Origin: Pararcticibacter amylolyticus
GTDB taxonomy: Bacteria; Bacteroidota; Bacteroidia; Sphingobacteriales; Sphingobacteriaceae
DNA length: 48,211 bases
Assembly (NCBI RefSeq): GCF_003130405.1
Contig: NZ_QEAS01000003.1
Span: forward strand, 324,174-372,384
Direction of reading: 5' to 3'
Shown: piece after piece, positions 1 through 9,985 of the stretch
How positions within the stretch are numbered: position 1 is the first letter of the stretch
How the letters are laid out: each line of letters opens with the position of its first letter
Notes under the pieces: model-generated
Told to the model about the DNA's origin: nothing
The model's input: only the letters and a program-made list of their open reading frames with translations
Databases searched by the model: none
Program-made: the position numbers and the translations under genes

Positions 1-33
1 AAGTACGCTTGCAATTTTATGAGTAAACTTCAT
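1..33 (-). CDS. Partial CDS, N-terminus only (unknown PUL protein)
   Basis: An ATG at 33-31 opens a minus-strand frame that reads MKFTHKIASVL before the window ends. The basic start followed by hydrophobic residues looks like the beginning of a signal peptide. It lies 27 bases after the stop of the SusD gene, so it is probably the next gene of the susC-susD-susC-susD operon. In such operons this position is commonly a surface glycan-binding lipoprotein or a secreted hydrolase. Only eleven residues are visible, so no function can be given. Confidence 0.5.
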   Translation of the reverse strand, partial: MKFTHKIASVL

Positions 34-60
34 CTTAATCTGTTTTAAATTGAAAATTAA

Positions 61-1749
61 TTACCATCCGGGGTTTTGCTCCAGAACACCTTTCGACTTA
101 GTGATTTCAACTTGGGGAAGTGGATAATAATACATTTTAGAAGCATTAAACATCCTGTTTTCCACGGTTACTGTGGTATATGTGTATACCCCTGTTTCAC
201 TTTTATTAACTAAAACTCCCGTTATTGCCTGATTAAGCACAATTTCAGCATCCTTCCACCTTAACAAGTCCCAATACCGGTAATTTTCAAAAGCCAGCTC
301 AATTCTCCTTTCGTGCTTCACAGCATCCCTAAAACCAGTCTGATCAGGTATTGTAACAGGAGCCATAGCTACCCCTGTGCGACCCCTAACCATGTTGAGA
401 GCCTGACGGGCAGTAAGACTGTAGCCATTATTGTTATCTGGCCCAAAAGCTTCATTCATTGCCTCCGAATATTCCAGTAACACTTCTCCATACCTGAATA
501 CTGCCCAGTTATGCGTTTTAGTTGCTCCCTGAACAAGGTTCATATTATCATTGAGGAATTTCTTCAGATAATAGCCGGTTCTGCTGGTATTGGCTTTCTT
601 CATATCATCAGATCCGCCGGGGGCTTCATTTATTGTCCTGTTGTTCCAGGTACTGTTATTTGTAACTACCGTAAAGTACAACCGTGGATCGCGGTTAGCA
701 TAGGGATCTGCCGGATCAGGTGTCCCTTTATATTCATACTCCGCAACAAGATTATGCGAAGGAGTAATTCCGCTTGATCCTCCAGGCGTTGAGATCGGAT
801 AATTATTTGTTTCGGGGGTATTATTCGCCTGATAACGGATAGCCCATATCGTTTCGGCGCTGCTTAGAGTATTACTTTCCAGGAAATAATTCTGATAATT
901 ATTGTGAAGGCTATACGCACCTGCCCCCTGTGCAAAAACAATGACATCGTTAAGCGCTTCTGCCGCCCTTCTCCATTTCAGGCCATCATTAGAAGGGTTA
1001 TGGAGAGGGCTTGCTGCGTATAGCAGTGCTCTCGCCTTTAAAGCAAGAGCAGCGCCTCTCGTTAACCTGCCGTCGTTACTGGTAAATGAAGAGGTCTTCC
1101 AGTTCGGCTGCAAATCATTCTTATAAGTATCCACTTCGCTTACAATAAAACTTATGATATCTTCAAAAGGCGACCTGGGGATGTTCGTATTATCCCGAAT
1201 TGTAAGAGTATTGGTCACAAGAGGAACTCCCCCATATCGTTTTGCTAATTCGAAATAGAAAAACGCCCTTAGAATATGTGCTTCTGCCCTGTACCACCCG
1301 ATGTTCAGAACATCATTCTGATAATTCGTTTTACCACTAGTTGAAATAGTATCTCTGTTTAGTGCGAGCCAATTCTTATAATCCACGGATTGTTCTATAA
1401 AGTAATTAGCTGCCCGGATACCTGAATAATAAGAAGCATAATAATTATCCGGATTATCATACTGACTCCAGCTCCCGTTGTTAAAACTCCTTACGTTTGC
1501 AGAGGCGGAAGTGTGTACAGCCTCATCTGAAACAGAAGCAAACAGATTGTTATCCATAATGGTAAATTCATTCCGCAAATAGTTGTAAGGCGCATTTGCC
1601 AGAGAAAACAAGGTATTATAATTCGAATTCAGCGTCTCCTGAGTCTGTGCGGTATCAATTTTTGTATCTAAAAAATCTTTACTGCACCCCATATAAAAGA
1701 GCATAATGGAGCAGCCGAGAATTAGCCTGTATGTATCTTGTAGTTTCAT
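61..1749 (-). CDS. SusD/RagB-family glycan-binding outer-membrane lipoprotein
   Basis: This 562-residue protein has a lipoprotein signal peptide with its acceptor at Cys22 (YMGC). The residues after it, SKDFLD, include acidic ones, as in surface-exposed Bacteroidota lipoproteins. The N-terminal SusD-like part and the C-terminal RagB/SusD part with the typical LAFENYRYWDLLRWK stretch are both present, and it ends in the family-typical NPGW. SusD proteins cap the SusC transporter from outside and bind the oligosaccharide to be imported. It starts 10 bases after the SusC stop at 1760, its obvious partner, and is the fourth gene of the susC-susD-susC-susD operon. The ligand cannot be read from sequence; nearby enzymes suggest arabinose-containing glycans. 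Confidence 0.95.
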   Translation of the reverse strand: MKLQDTYRLILGCSIMLFYMGCSKDFLDTKIDTAQTQETLNSNYNTLFSLANAPYNYLRNEFTIMDNNLFASVSDEAVHTSASANVRSFNNGSWSQYDNPDNYYASYYSGIRAANYFIEQSVDYKNWLALNRDTISTSGKTNYQNDVLNIGWYRAEAHILRAFFYFELAKRYGGVPLVTNTLTIRDNTNIPRSPFEDIISFIVSEVDTYKNDLQPNWKTSSFTSNDGRLTRGAALALKARALLYAASPLHNPSNDGLKWRRAAEALNDVIVFAQGAGAYSLHNNYQNYFLESNTLSSAETIWAIRYQANNTPETNNYPISTPGGSSGITPSHNLVAEYEYKGTPDPADPYANRDPRLYFTVVTNNSTWNNRTINEAPGGSDDMKKANTSRTGYYLKKFLNDNMNLVQGATKTHNWAVFRYGEVLLEYSEAMNEAFGPDNNNGYSLTARQALNMVRGRTGVAMAPVTIPDQTGFRDAVKHERRIELAFENYRYWDLLRWKDAEIVLNQAITGVLVNKSETGVYTYTTVTVENRMFNASKMYYYPLPQVEITKSKGVLEQNPGW

Positions 1750-1759
1750 TGATATCTTC

Positions 1760-4618
1760 TTAAAAAGTGAGAGAAATTCCTGTATTGAAAGATTTCAAGC
1801 CGGGGTATCCGGAAGTTGTTTCCGGGTCTATATGATAGTTTCGATGCAAAGAAGACCACGAAACGGGGTTAGCTGCACTAACATATAATCTCAACTTGTC
1901 AATGTGAAGTTTCTTTAGTGTTGCAGGTGACAACGAATAGCCCAATTCAACATTTCTGATCCGAAAGAAATTTCCGCTCTTCATCCAGAAAGTTGAGTTC
2001 CGGTAATTGTTGTCATTCGCTTTTGTTGTAAGCCTTGGATAATCGGCATCTGCCCTCGTGTCTATTCCTTTATCAGGATAATAGGCCCAGGCATTCCCCG
2101 CAATTGGATAAACATTTATGTTATTTACAAAAGCGACAGTTTGGTAGTAAGCAGCAGAAAGAAGATTAACGCTTACATCCGATGCTCCCTGAAGCAGGGC
2201 CGTAAAGTCAAAACCACGATATGCTGCCGAAAGACTAAATGCATAATTAAGTTTCGGGTAATCAGGATTGCCAATTACAGTTACATCATTCTGATCGATT
2301 TTATTGTTTTTGTCGAGATCCCTGTATCTGATATCACCAGGTTGGACAGCGCCGAAAACAGGAGCAGGATAACCTGATTTTAAAGAACCATTTGCATCAA
2401 AATCAGCGACGTCATAAAATCCCTCTGCAATCAGGCCCATTGGTGTTCCTATCGCCCGGCCCGTTGTTTTGCTGAAATCATTTACAGGAGGAATCTCCGC
2501 CTGATAGTCAATCCTGTTTTTAGCATATGAAGCCATTGCTCCGACCGTATAAACCAATCTCCCGGTTTTGTTTGAAAACTTAGCACTTACTTCAAGCCCC
2601 TTGTTTGTGACTTTTCCAATATTTGAATAGGGAAGTATTCCTCCAAATACAGCTGAAAGATCATTATTCTGTGTTATGATACCGCTTCTTTTATCCTGGA
2701 AAACGTCTGCTGTTAGAGAAAGATTGCGAAACAGCGTAGCGTCGAAGCCTATATTATATTTCGTGCTTTTTTCAGCAAATATGTCAGGATTCGCTGCATA
2801 TGACTGAATGACTCCTCCGTTAGCTGTAAGAGAACTTCCCCCTGTATAATAATTCCCGTTAGAAACAAAATACTGTTGATAGAGATACCTTCCACTCCCA
2901 GACTGGTCATAACCTGATGTACCAGCGGATGCCCGGACCTTCAGGTAGCTTATTATATTATTCTCTTTCATAAAGCTCTCGTTAGATGCAACCCACCCCA
3001 AAGCAAGAGCAGGATAAAATCCCCGGCGATTACCGGGTGCATAATTGTCTGAGCCGCTCCATCCAAAGCCAAAGTCGGCTATATAACGTGAGTTATATGT
3101 GTAATTAAGACGTCCGCCAAGGTTTTGAAAGTGGTAGAATATATTGTTACCGGTATTTTGTCCCAGATTATTGGTACCATAATCCGTTATGTAATTACTT
3201 ATAAAATAATTAAGCGCCCCGGAAATCGCATGAGGCCGGAAATCCCGTGCATACCCAGCTGTAATATTTACCTGCTTAAAATCATATTGATCAACGGGAG
3301 ATGAACCATTAGATGTTAAATCTGTGTTTCTGTCAGTTGTAGTAGCCGAGCCATTGTAAAATCTGGCATAGGTGGCAGTCTTACTCGCTGAATTCCGGCT
3401 CCAGGTATTAAATGAGACAGCTTCATTCAGGTACAATCCTGGGGTAATGAAATCCAATTTTTCTTTCAGGCTAAAATTAGCCTGCAGGGTCCGGTCGTGA
3501 GTCGAAAGCCACCCCAGGCCATTAAGCGAAGCAACCGGATTATTGGGGAAAAGTGTTGTGCCCGACCAGTTATTCGTTATGTCTTTAACCGGATAAATAT
3601 TAGAGGGATACTTAGACATATTTTCCCAAAGAGACGGCCCGTTAAAATTTGGATAACGCCGGTCTTCAATTCTTCCTCCCAGATCGATTTTTGCTTCAAA
3701 GATTTTAAAGAAGGTGAAATCAAAGTTGGACCTTAGATTAAAACGTTGAATCTGAGCGTTGGACTTTGTATCATTAGTTGGAACATCATATATCCCCCCC
3801 TGTTTCATGTAATCAAGGATCAATGCATACCTGCCTTTTTCCTCGCCACCCGAGAAAACGAGGTTAGCATCGGTATAAGGGCTGTTCTTCTTAAGTGCCT
3901 CATCATACCAGTCGACATTTGTCCCGCTCCCCTCTCTGTAATCCTTCAGTTGAGTGTCTGTGTAATATGGAGACCATAAATAACTATTTCCATTGAGACG
4001 ATAGTTATCGTTGCTCACTGCTTCATTATACAAACGCGCATAATCATAAGATCCGAAAGGCTTATTAATATTTATCGGGCTCTGCCACCCATTTAATATC
4101 TGAGCCTTAACCTTCGACTTTCCCGATCCGCCTCTTTTCGTTTCTATCCATAAAACTCCGTTTGCGCCCTTCATTCCCATAGCTGCAAGTGATACAGGGT
4201 CCTTAAGAAGCGTGATATTATCTATTTCAGCTGGAGAGAGGTAAGAAAAATAAGAATTAGTGACCTGAAATCCATCTACATAAATAATAAGAGCCGCATT
4301 ATCGTAGGTGCCTCTGCCACGAATTGAGAGAGAGGCATCATCATATCCCGGTTCTCCCGAACGCTGCTTTACCATCAAGCCTGGCAACTGGCCGTACAAA
4401 GTATTAGTAATATTGGCAACGGGAGTCTTGCTTAGTTCTGTTCCGCTTACTGAAACTGATGAGATTGCAGTTCGTTCTTTCGAAATTTTAAGATATGGCC
4501 CCGGAACTAAATAATCGCTATTGACGCTATCCGGTTGTATTTGTGCACTGACACTATATCCTGTCGCATTACACAACAGAAACACCAATCCCCCAATTAT
4601 TTGTCTTAATATTTTCAT
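1760..4618 (-). CDS. SusC-like TonB-dependent outer-membrane transporter, short N-terminus
   Basis: This is a TonB-dependent beta-barrel receptor that would import oligosaccharides with the SusD encoded next to it. I chose the ATG at 4618 because it gives a clean signal peptide (MKILRQIIGGLVFLL, cut near SAQ). The frame stays open to a GTG at 4654, which would add 12 non-signal residues. The protein is 952 residues. After about 20 mature residues it goes straight into the plug domain (KTPVANITNTLYGQLPG, the IRGRGTY stretch, and LLKDPVSLAAMGMKGANGV), then the barrel, ending in an aromatic F as expected. It lacks the carboxypeptidase-like N-terminal domain and any recognisable VVGYG-type TonB box, which the other two SusC proteins here have. 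It is the third gene of the operon. Confidence 0.93.
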   Translation of the reverse strand: MKILRQIIGGLVFLLCNATGYSVSAQIQPDSVNSDYLVPGPYLKISKERTAISSVSVSGTELSKTPVANITNTLYGQLPGLMVKQRSGEPGYDDASLSIRGRGTYDNAALIIYVDGFQVTNSYFSYLSPAEIDNITLLKDPVSLAAMGMKGANGVLWIETKRGGSGKSKVKAQILNGWQSPININKPFGSYDYARLYNEAVSNDNYRLNGNSYLWSPYYTDTQLKDYREGSGTNVDWYDEALKKNSPYTDANLVFSGGEEKGRYALILDYMKQGGIYDVPTNDTKSNAQIQRFNLRSNFDFTFFKIFEAKIDLGGRIEDRRYPNFNGPSLWENMSKYPSNIYPVKDITNNWSGTTLFPNNPVASLNGLGWLSTHDRTLQANFSLKEKLDFITPGLYLNEAVSFNTWSRNSASKTATYARFYNGSATTTDRNTDLTSNGSSPVDQYDFKQVNITAGYARDFRPHAISGALNYFISNYITDYGTNNLGQNTGNNIFYHFQNLGGRLNYTYNSRYIADFGFGWSGSDNYAPGNRRGFYPALALGWVASNESFMKENNIISYLKVRASAGTSGYDQSGSGRYLYQQYFVSNGNYYTGGSSLTANGGVIQSYAANPDIFAEKSTKYNIGFDATLFRNLSLTADVFQDKRSGIITQNNDLSAVFGGILPYSNIGKVTNKGLEVSAKFSNKTGRLVYTVGAMASYAKNRIDYQAEIPPVNDFSKTTGRAIGTPMGLIAEGFYDVADFDANGSLKSGYPAPVFGAVQPGDIRYRDLDKNNKIDQNDVTVIGNPDYPKLNYAFSLSAAYRGFDFTALLQGASDVSVNLLSAAYYQTVAFVNNINVYPIAGNAWAYYPDKGIDTRADADYPRLTTKANDNNYRNSTFWMKSGNFFRIRNVELGYSLSPATLKKLHIDKLRLYVSAANPVSWSSLHRNYHIDPETTSGYPGLKSFNTGISLTF

Positions 4619-4665
4619 CTTGAATTTTTTAAAATCATAAAGTTCAACGATCACTGTTTCCGCAA

Positions 4666-6399
4666 TTAGTATTTGGGGTTTTGAATAATCACACCTTTAT
4701 TCACTTCATTTTGCGGGAAGGGGTTAAGAAACTGATTAGGGCTCCAGAACGCTTGATAGATTACTTTATCAGTATAGTTGCTGTTTCCTGTGAGCTTTAC
4801 TGTGGTGTTATTGTTGAACGCAAAAGACTTGATCTGGCCTCCGATTATCCCATTGCCGATATTTGCCAGCTTCCAGTGTTTTACATCATGCAAGCGATAG
4901 TTTTCGTTGAAGAACTCAACAGCCCATTCCCGTTGAATAATCGTTCTAAGCTTATCTTTATCTGTCTCAGTCACATTGGGAAGCCCCGCACGGCGGCGTA
5001 TCATGTTTAACCTGTCAAGAGCTTTTTGAACCTGTCCGGTTTCATTGAACGCCTCAGCTGCACTCAAATAAGCTGCTGCGAGACGAAAAATCGGAAATTC
5101 GAACCATGCTCTTGATCCTGCTTTATAATAGAACTTGGTTATACGTGCAACACCATAACCCGGTCCATTACCGAAGGTGCTTTGATTCCTCCAGTTAACA
5201 TCCCCCGGGTTAGTCCAGGCGTCCATCTCCCATGGCTGAAAGCTGGCTTTAAAACGTGCCTCCATCTGATTCATCTTGGAAGTATAATCAGAGAAGGATA
5301 GGGTAGTGCTGGTATTGGGCCATACTTGTTCAGTTCCGTCCTGCTTATAGTAGTTTTGCAGATAATTAGAGGTTAATACGTTCCCCTGCGCCTCCCATAC
5401 CCTGGAATTATAAAATGCGTTCATCGGGAGATTATTCCAGTTACCCGAATCAAATAAAGTATTATTTATGAATTTGTAAGCAAGTAATACTTCAGGATTA
5501 CCGGGCTTTGATGTGGCATTACCGTAGTCGTCTAAGGGATTTCCGGTATTGATGATTGAAGCTCCTCCGTTGGTTTCAGCCTCCAGGATAACAGCTTCGG
5601 CTGCCTTAGCTGCCGCATCCCAGCGATTAGCATCGTACCCCCCTAGATAAATCAGATTATTGTTTGCTCCAAAATCGATATACGGATTCGCGTTGTTAAA
5701 CAAAGGTCTGGCCGCGTATAGCAAAACTTTAGATTTGATTGCCAGGGCCGCGGCTTTAGTCATTCTTCCACTCCAATTGTCAGCCCATTTTGAAGGCAAT
5801 ACACTTGCGGCCTGATCGCACCATGTTACAACAGAGTCAACAACATCCTTCAGTGGGCTTCTCGGAACAGCCAGATTCTCATTAGCCTGAAAACTCTTGC
5901 TTACAACCGGTACGCCTCCCCATATAATCAGCATCTGTTCATAACGATATGCTATTAAAGCCTGCATTTCGGCTTTTACTATAGCTTTGTCATTATCCGG
6001 CATATCTTTTACTCTGTCGATATTCTCTTTAACCTGGTAGGCCTGCCTGATAGGCGGAAAATTATTATTAAATCCGTCCATATCTTCAGACATTCCGCTT
6101 GCACTCATTCCGTTCAGAACGATATCCTTAGAAAGAGTCCAGCCAAAACCATAATTTAACGCTCCGGAAAGATTATCCTGAATCATTGCATTCCAATCAT
6201 TCTTATAGGGCAGACCTTGCGAAAGAATTCTTTTATATGCGTTCGCTATTGCTCCCTGGGCTTTTACTGTGGTCGAGAATACAGAGTCAGCTGTAGTGGA
6301 ATTTGAAAGAGGCATTTGCAGGAAGTCGTCCTGACAAGCACAGAATATGGTGATAAAGCTTGCTATAATTAATAGTGATTTATTTTTCATTGTTCTCAT
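4666..6399 (-). CDS. SusD/RagB-family glycan-binding outer-membrane lipoprotein
   Basis: A 577-residue SusD homologue with a lipoprotein signal peptide. The lipidated Cys is residue 22 (FCAC), followed by QDDFLQ, an acidic surface-export type sequence. A second in-frame ATG at 6390 (MKNKS) is an equally good start. Helical SusD/TPR-like features are visible, including RSPLKDVVDSVV and the C-terminal REWAVEFFNENYRLHDVKHW, which matches the conserved RagB signature region. It follows the SusC at 6411 by 11 bases and precedes the next SusC by 47, so it is the partner of the larger SusC and second in the operon. It should sit on the cell surface as the lid of the SusC channel. Confidence 0.95.
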   Translation of the reverse strand: MRTMKNKSLLIIASFITIFCACQDDFLQMPLSNSTTADSVFSTTVKAQGAIANAYKRILSQGLPYKNDWNAMIQDNLSGALNYGFGWTLSKDIVLNGMSASGMSEDMDGFNNNFPPIRQAYQVKENIDRVKDMPDNDKAIVKAEMQALIAYRYEQMLIIWGGVPVVSKSFQANENLAVPRSPLKDVVDSVVTWCDQAASVLPSKWADNWSGRMTKAAALAIKSKVLLYAARPLFNNANPYIDFGANNNLIYLGGYDANRWDAAAKAAEAVILEAETNGGASIINTGNPLDDYGNATSKPGNPEVLLAYKFINNTLFDSGNWNNLPMNAFYNSRVWEAQGNVLTSNYLQNYYKQDGTEQVWPNTSTTLSFSDYTSKMNQMEARFKASFQPWEMDAWTNPGDVNWRNQSTFGNGPGYGVARITKFYYKAGSRAWFEFPIFRLAAAYLSAAEAFNETGQVQKALDRLNMIRRRAGLPNVTETDKDKLRTIIQREWAVEFFNENYRLHDVKHWKLANIGNGIIGGQIKSFAFNNNTTVKLTGNSNYTDKVIYQAFWSPNQFLNPFPQNEVNKGVIIQNPKY

Positions 6400-6410
6400 T
6401 TATAATGGGG

Positions 6411-9400
6411 TTAGAACTGAACGTTTAAGCCAAAGTTGTAAGTCCGGGTAAGAGGGAAAAGATACCCCATACTATTTTTACCGGTATCGGCTTGTTCCGG
6501 ATCAATACCATCTATGAGACCGGAACCCCAGGTGAACAAGTTGTTGCCGTTAGCATAAATACGAACCCCTTTAATATTTGCCCGGTTAAGAAATGACGAG
6601 TGATTAAATGAATACCCGATTTCAAGATTCTTTAATCTTCTGAAGTTGTTTGATTTTAACCAGAAATCACTGAGAACAGCATTATTAGATTGTCCGCCAC
6701 TGAAGGACAGAGACGGATAGTATATAGGTTCTCCGTTTGCATATTTTTCCTGGGTCCAACGCCCGTCATAGGCATACTGTAAGACTTCACCCACATTCTT
6801 TGCAAAAGGAGTACTGAGAATATAACCGAACTGAGGAAAAGAACCCCGGTCTGTTCCTATGAAAAGCGCACTTACATCAAAACCCTTATATGAAAATCCC
6901 AGAGACAAATTGAAGGAAACCTGCGGAAGGTTTGAATAACCTATCGGAACAAGGTCTTTCTCATCAATAATGGCGTCACCGTTTACGTCTTTGAACTTTA
7001 GATCTCCCAACCTTGCATTATTGCCATACTTGTTGTAAGGCCTGTTGTTCAACTCTTCAGTCGTATTATAAAAGCCATTTGTCAGGAGCCCTTTGTACTG
7101 GCCTATCGCGTATCCCGTTGAATTCATCCATTCGAATGGATATGGCGCTTCAGCCTGATATTCGATTTTGTTTTTTGCAAATGAATAGTTCCCCTTTATA
7201 AAATAAGAGAAACTTCCTATTTTATCATCCCATCCTGATTCAATTTCAAAACCCTGATTACTTACTCTGCCAAGATTGAGAGGAGGAGTTGAACTCTGGG
7301 GAACACCATAAGTAGCAGGAATAATCCCAGAGGTTACCAGAATATTATTTCTCTTTTCCCGGAAATAAGACCCTGTAAGAAACAACTTATCCTTTATAAA
7401 CCTCAAGTCTGCAGAAAGATTCAGCTTTTGAGCCCTCTCCCAGGTTACTCCGGGATTGCCGAGTGCTGCCTCGGAAGCACCTGCATAATAAGGATTATTA
7501 CTTGACCCATCGCTATTACCAAAGTAATAACCGGAAGATGTTACTGACCACGTATTAGGCAGATAAAGATAACGCCTTCCTCCTATCTGATCATTTCCCA
7601 CCTCACCATAAGAGCCTCTGAACTTTACCCACGTCAGCCAGTCATTTTCAGAAAAAAATGCCTCATTTGAGGCAATCCAACCCGCTGATACCGCCGGAAA
7701 AAAACCAAAGCGTTTAGACTTCTCGAAGTTTTCAGTACCGTTAACTCCCAGATTAAACTCTGCCAGATATCTCTCTTTAAAATTATACGTTGCCCTGCTT
7801 ACAAACCCCATCAATCCCGATGGCGTATTAAATGCCTGCCCGTTTGAGGTGTACCTTTGAGCATTAGCAAGGATTAATCCGGAGACGTTATGCGGACCGA
7901 AACTATTATTATAGTTGACCGCAGCTTCAAGATACAGCTTACGCCAGGAGCTATTTCCCTGATTATCTGAGGTAGACGCCGGATTGATCTGCCCTCCTAT
8001 AAATACTATCTTTGCCGGATCCGAGGGATCCCTCATCGCGCTGTATTGAGGAACGCTGTTGGTTCTCTGAAAGCCTTTTGCATAACTGTCGTCATAGGCT
8101 ACAGATATATGAGATTCAAGCCCCTTGGTCAGATATCCCATCGTATGCTTTAAATTAACCACTGTGCTAAGCGTAGTCGTATACATCGTCCTGGACCCAC
8201 CTGTAAGCAACTGAGCCAACGGCGTATATCCGGATCCTCCTTTTGATCCTAAAGGGTTAGTGGGATCACCGCCCGTACCAATGAACCCTGTTACAAGATG
8301 CCCGTCGACGATCCCGGGTCCCGAAAATGGACTATTTTCAAGGATGTTCTGTATAATCGCCTGATACCTGTTTGCGAAGTCACTCGCTGAACCAGAGCCG
8401 GCAACCTTATTTATACTCGATTGGCCGCCAATATTGAAACTTAACTGGAAGTTCTTCATAACGTCCACATCAAAGTTCGACCGGAAATTATATCGTTTGA
8501 ATGTGGGATTATTATCAGCTCCTCCGTAGGAAGTATTCGACAGGATTCCATCCTGATTGAAATACCCCAGGGACGTAAAGTATCTCACTTTGGATGTGCC
8601 TCCGGAAATATTCAGGTTGTATTGCCCTTGCATCCCCGTTCCACTGAATTGATCTTTGTAATAGTTATGACTGGTATAATAGAGCGCCGGACTGTTTTTG
8701 AGAGCGGTTTTCTGCTCATCCGACAGATTTGCCATTGCATCTACCTCAGTTGGGGTATAATCTCTGTTATTCTGAAATTTCCAAAGTTCGTCGTCCGAAA
8801 AAAGGAGATTATCATAAGAATGATCACCTGCAGACTGAGCATTGTGAATAGCCTCATTTCTTAAAGATGCAAACTGATATGAATTCAGGGTTTGAAATAA
8901 TGACGCAGCCTTTGTGAAGCCCTGATTAAATGTAAAATTAAACTGAGGCTTATTCAGCTTACCTCTTTTTGTAGTCAGGATAATGACACCATTGGCACCC
9001 CTGATTCCATAAACAGCTGTCGCAGAAGCATCCTTTAATACACTGATCGTTTCTACCTCATTTGGATCTATAGCATTTAGTATTGTATATGGGTTTTCAG
9101 CCGGTTGCTGTATTCCGTCGATAACAATGAGAGGATCTTGCCCGTTCAGCGTAGCGATACCCCTTATGCGGATGGTTGTTGTGTTTAGTCCGGGCTCGCC
9201 GCTTGCCTGAACGGAGCTGAGTCCGGCAGTACGGCCAACCAGCATATTCGTTATGTTGGCAACTGGTGTTTGCGTCAGTTCTTTTGAGGTTATTGTCCCC
9301 ACAGCTCCTGTTACTGTTGGCAGTTTTTGCTTTCCATATCCTACAATGACCACGTCATTTAGCTGACTGGCGGACAATTTGAGCTCAACATTTATCACCG

Positions 9401-9773
9401 ACCGCCCTCCTGCCTTAATTTCCTGAGTAACAAACCCGATATAGCTGAATACCAATACCGCATCTTCCTGCACATTAATTGTAAAATGGCCGTTAACGTC
9501 AGTTCGGGTGGCTTTCCCCCCTTTTACGAGAACGGTGACATTTGGCAGAGGAGCATTCTCAGCCGTAACTTTTCCTGTAACCTGCCGTTGTGCGAAAAGA
9601 GAAACAGGCAATGTGCAATACAAAAAGAAAAAGATTACTACTGCTTTCTTAAAGAAAAGCTGCGTGATACCCGGGCGGCCAGCTTTTACAGGGCCTTCCG
9701 GAATCACATTCATGTCTGAATCATATTCAGAATCATGAGTCAAATTTTGAACAAAGAATAAAAGTTTATTCAT
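6411..9773 (-). CDS. SusC-like TonB-dependent outer-membrane transporter
   Basis: A full-length SusC (1120 residues from the ATG at 9773). The frame is open to a TTG at 9839, but that would start upstream of the predicted transcription start, because a TACTTTTG -7 box lies at 9826-9819. I therefore prefer 9773. Order: a rather long polar N-region, a hydrophobic signal segment at about 40-60 ending LFAQ, a CarboxypepD_reg-like domain (about 64-135, GKVTAENAPLPNVTVLVKG), a TonB box at about 139-148 (NDVVIVGYGKQ), a plug at about 152-270 (VSVLKDASATAVYGIRGANG), then the barrel. It is the first gene of the susC-susD-susC-susD operon. The HTCS gene upstream on the same strand is its most likely regulator. 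It would import oligosaccharides into the periplasm using TonB energy. Confidence 0.95.
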   Translation of the reverse strand: MNKLLFFVQNLTHDSEYDSDMNVIPEGPVKAGRPGITQLFFKKAVVIFFFLYCTLPVSLFAQRQVTGKVTAENAPLPNVTVLVKGGKATRTDVNGHFTINVQEDAVLVFSYIGFVTQEIKAGGRSVINVELKLSASQLNDVVIVGYGKQKLPTVTGAVGTITSKELTQTPVANITNMLVGRTAGLSSVQASGEPGLNTTTIRIRGIATLNGQDPLIVIDGIQQPAENPYTILNAIDPNEVETISVLKDASATAVYGIRGANGVIILTTKRGKLNKPQFNFTFNQGFTKAASLFQTLNSYQFASLRNEAIHNAQSAGDHSYDNLLFSDDELWKFQNNRDYTPTEVDAMANLSDEQKTALKNSPALYYTSHNYYKDQFSGTGMQGQYNLNISGGTSKVRYFTSLGYFNQDGILSNTSYGGADNNPTFKRYNFRSNFDVDVMKNFQLSFNIGGQSSINKVAGSGSASDFANRYQAIIQNILENSPFSGPGIVDGHLVTGFIGTGGDPTNPLGSKGGSGYTPLAQLLTGGSRTMYTTTLSTVVNLKHTMGYLTKGLESHISVAYDDSYAKGFQRTNSVPQYSAMRDPSDPAKIVFIGGQINPASTSDNQGNSSWRKLYLEAAVNYNNSFGPHNVSGLILANAQRYTSNGQAFNTPSGLMGFVSRATYNFKERYLAEFNLGVNGTENFEKSKRFGFFPAVSAGWIASNEAFFSENDWLTWVKFRGSYGEVGNDQIGGRRYLYLPNTWSVTSSGYYFGNSDGSSNNPYYAGASEAALGNPGVTWERAQKLNLSADLRFIKDKLFLTGSYFREKRNNILVTSGIIPATYGVPQSSTPPLNLGRVSNQGFEIESGWDDKIGSFSYFIKGNYSFAKNKIEYQAEAPYPFEWMNSTGYAIGQYKGLLTNGFYNTTEELNNRPYNKYGNNARLGDLKFKDVNGDAIIDEKDLVPIGYSNLPQVSFNLSLGFSYKGFDVSALFIGTDRGSFPQFGYILSTPFAKNVGEVLQYAYDGRWTQEKYANGEPIYYPSLSFSGGQSNNAVLSDFWLKSNNFRRLKNLEIGYSFNHSSFLNRANIKGVRIYANGNNLFTWGSGLIDGIDPEQADTGKNSMGYLFPLTRTYNFGLNVQF

Positions 9774-9818
9774 ACTACATAAAGTTTTACAATTGTTAGC
9801 TAGTGGCTGACTATCAAT

Positions 9819-9826
9819 CAAAAGTA
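9819..9826 (-). promoter_or_regulatory. Candidate -7 promoter element of the tandem susCD operon
   Basis: The minus strand reads TACTTTTG, a match to the Bacteroidota -7 consensus TAnnTTTG, about 45 bases upstream of the SusC ATG at 9773. No convincing TTG/TTTG -33 box is found 19-23 bases upstream, which would suit an activator-dependent promoter. It lies between the candidate terminator of the HTCS gene and the operon. Confidence 0.45.
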
Positions 9827-9862
9827 GATCCCGGAGCAAGAGCGAATGAGGGTATAATTCAT

Positions 9863-9893
9863 AAAAAAAGGGGGGGCAGTTCGTTTAACCCCC
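9863..9893 (-). terminator. Candidate intrinsic terminator after the HTCS gene
   Basis: On the minus strand GGGGG, a 12-base loop and CCCCCCC are followed by seven T residues. The stem is short but pure G-C. It lies about 95 bases past the HTCS stop at 9986 and before the SusC promoter, so it would separate the regulator from the transporter operon. Confidence 0.5.
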
Positions 9894-9985
9894 AAACTGT
9901 TTCAAAACCGAATGATTTTAAATACTCAAATAGGTCCTGAGCTAACGAAAATCAGAAGCGGGAGATAGCCCATTGAGAGCTGATT

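Noticed and set aside
9840-9985. Possible CGTnTCA-like pair upstream of the tandem susCD operon (TGAAACA near 9898 and TGAGTAT near 9928)
   Set aside because: The half-sites deviate from the consensus, the spacing is about 24 bases, and they lie inside or beyond the candidate HTCS terminator, so they do not fit the pattern of the three good sites.
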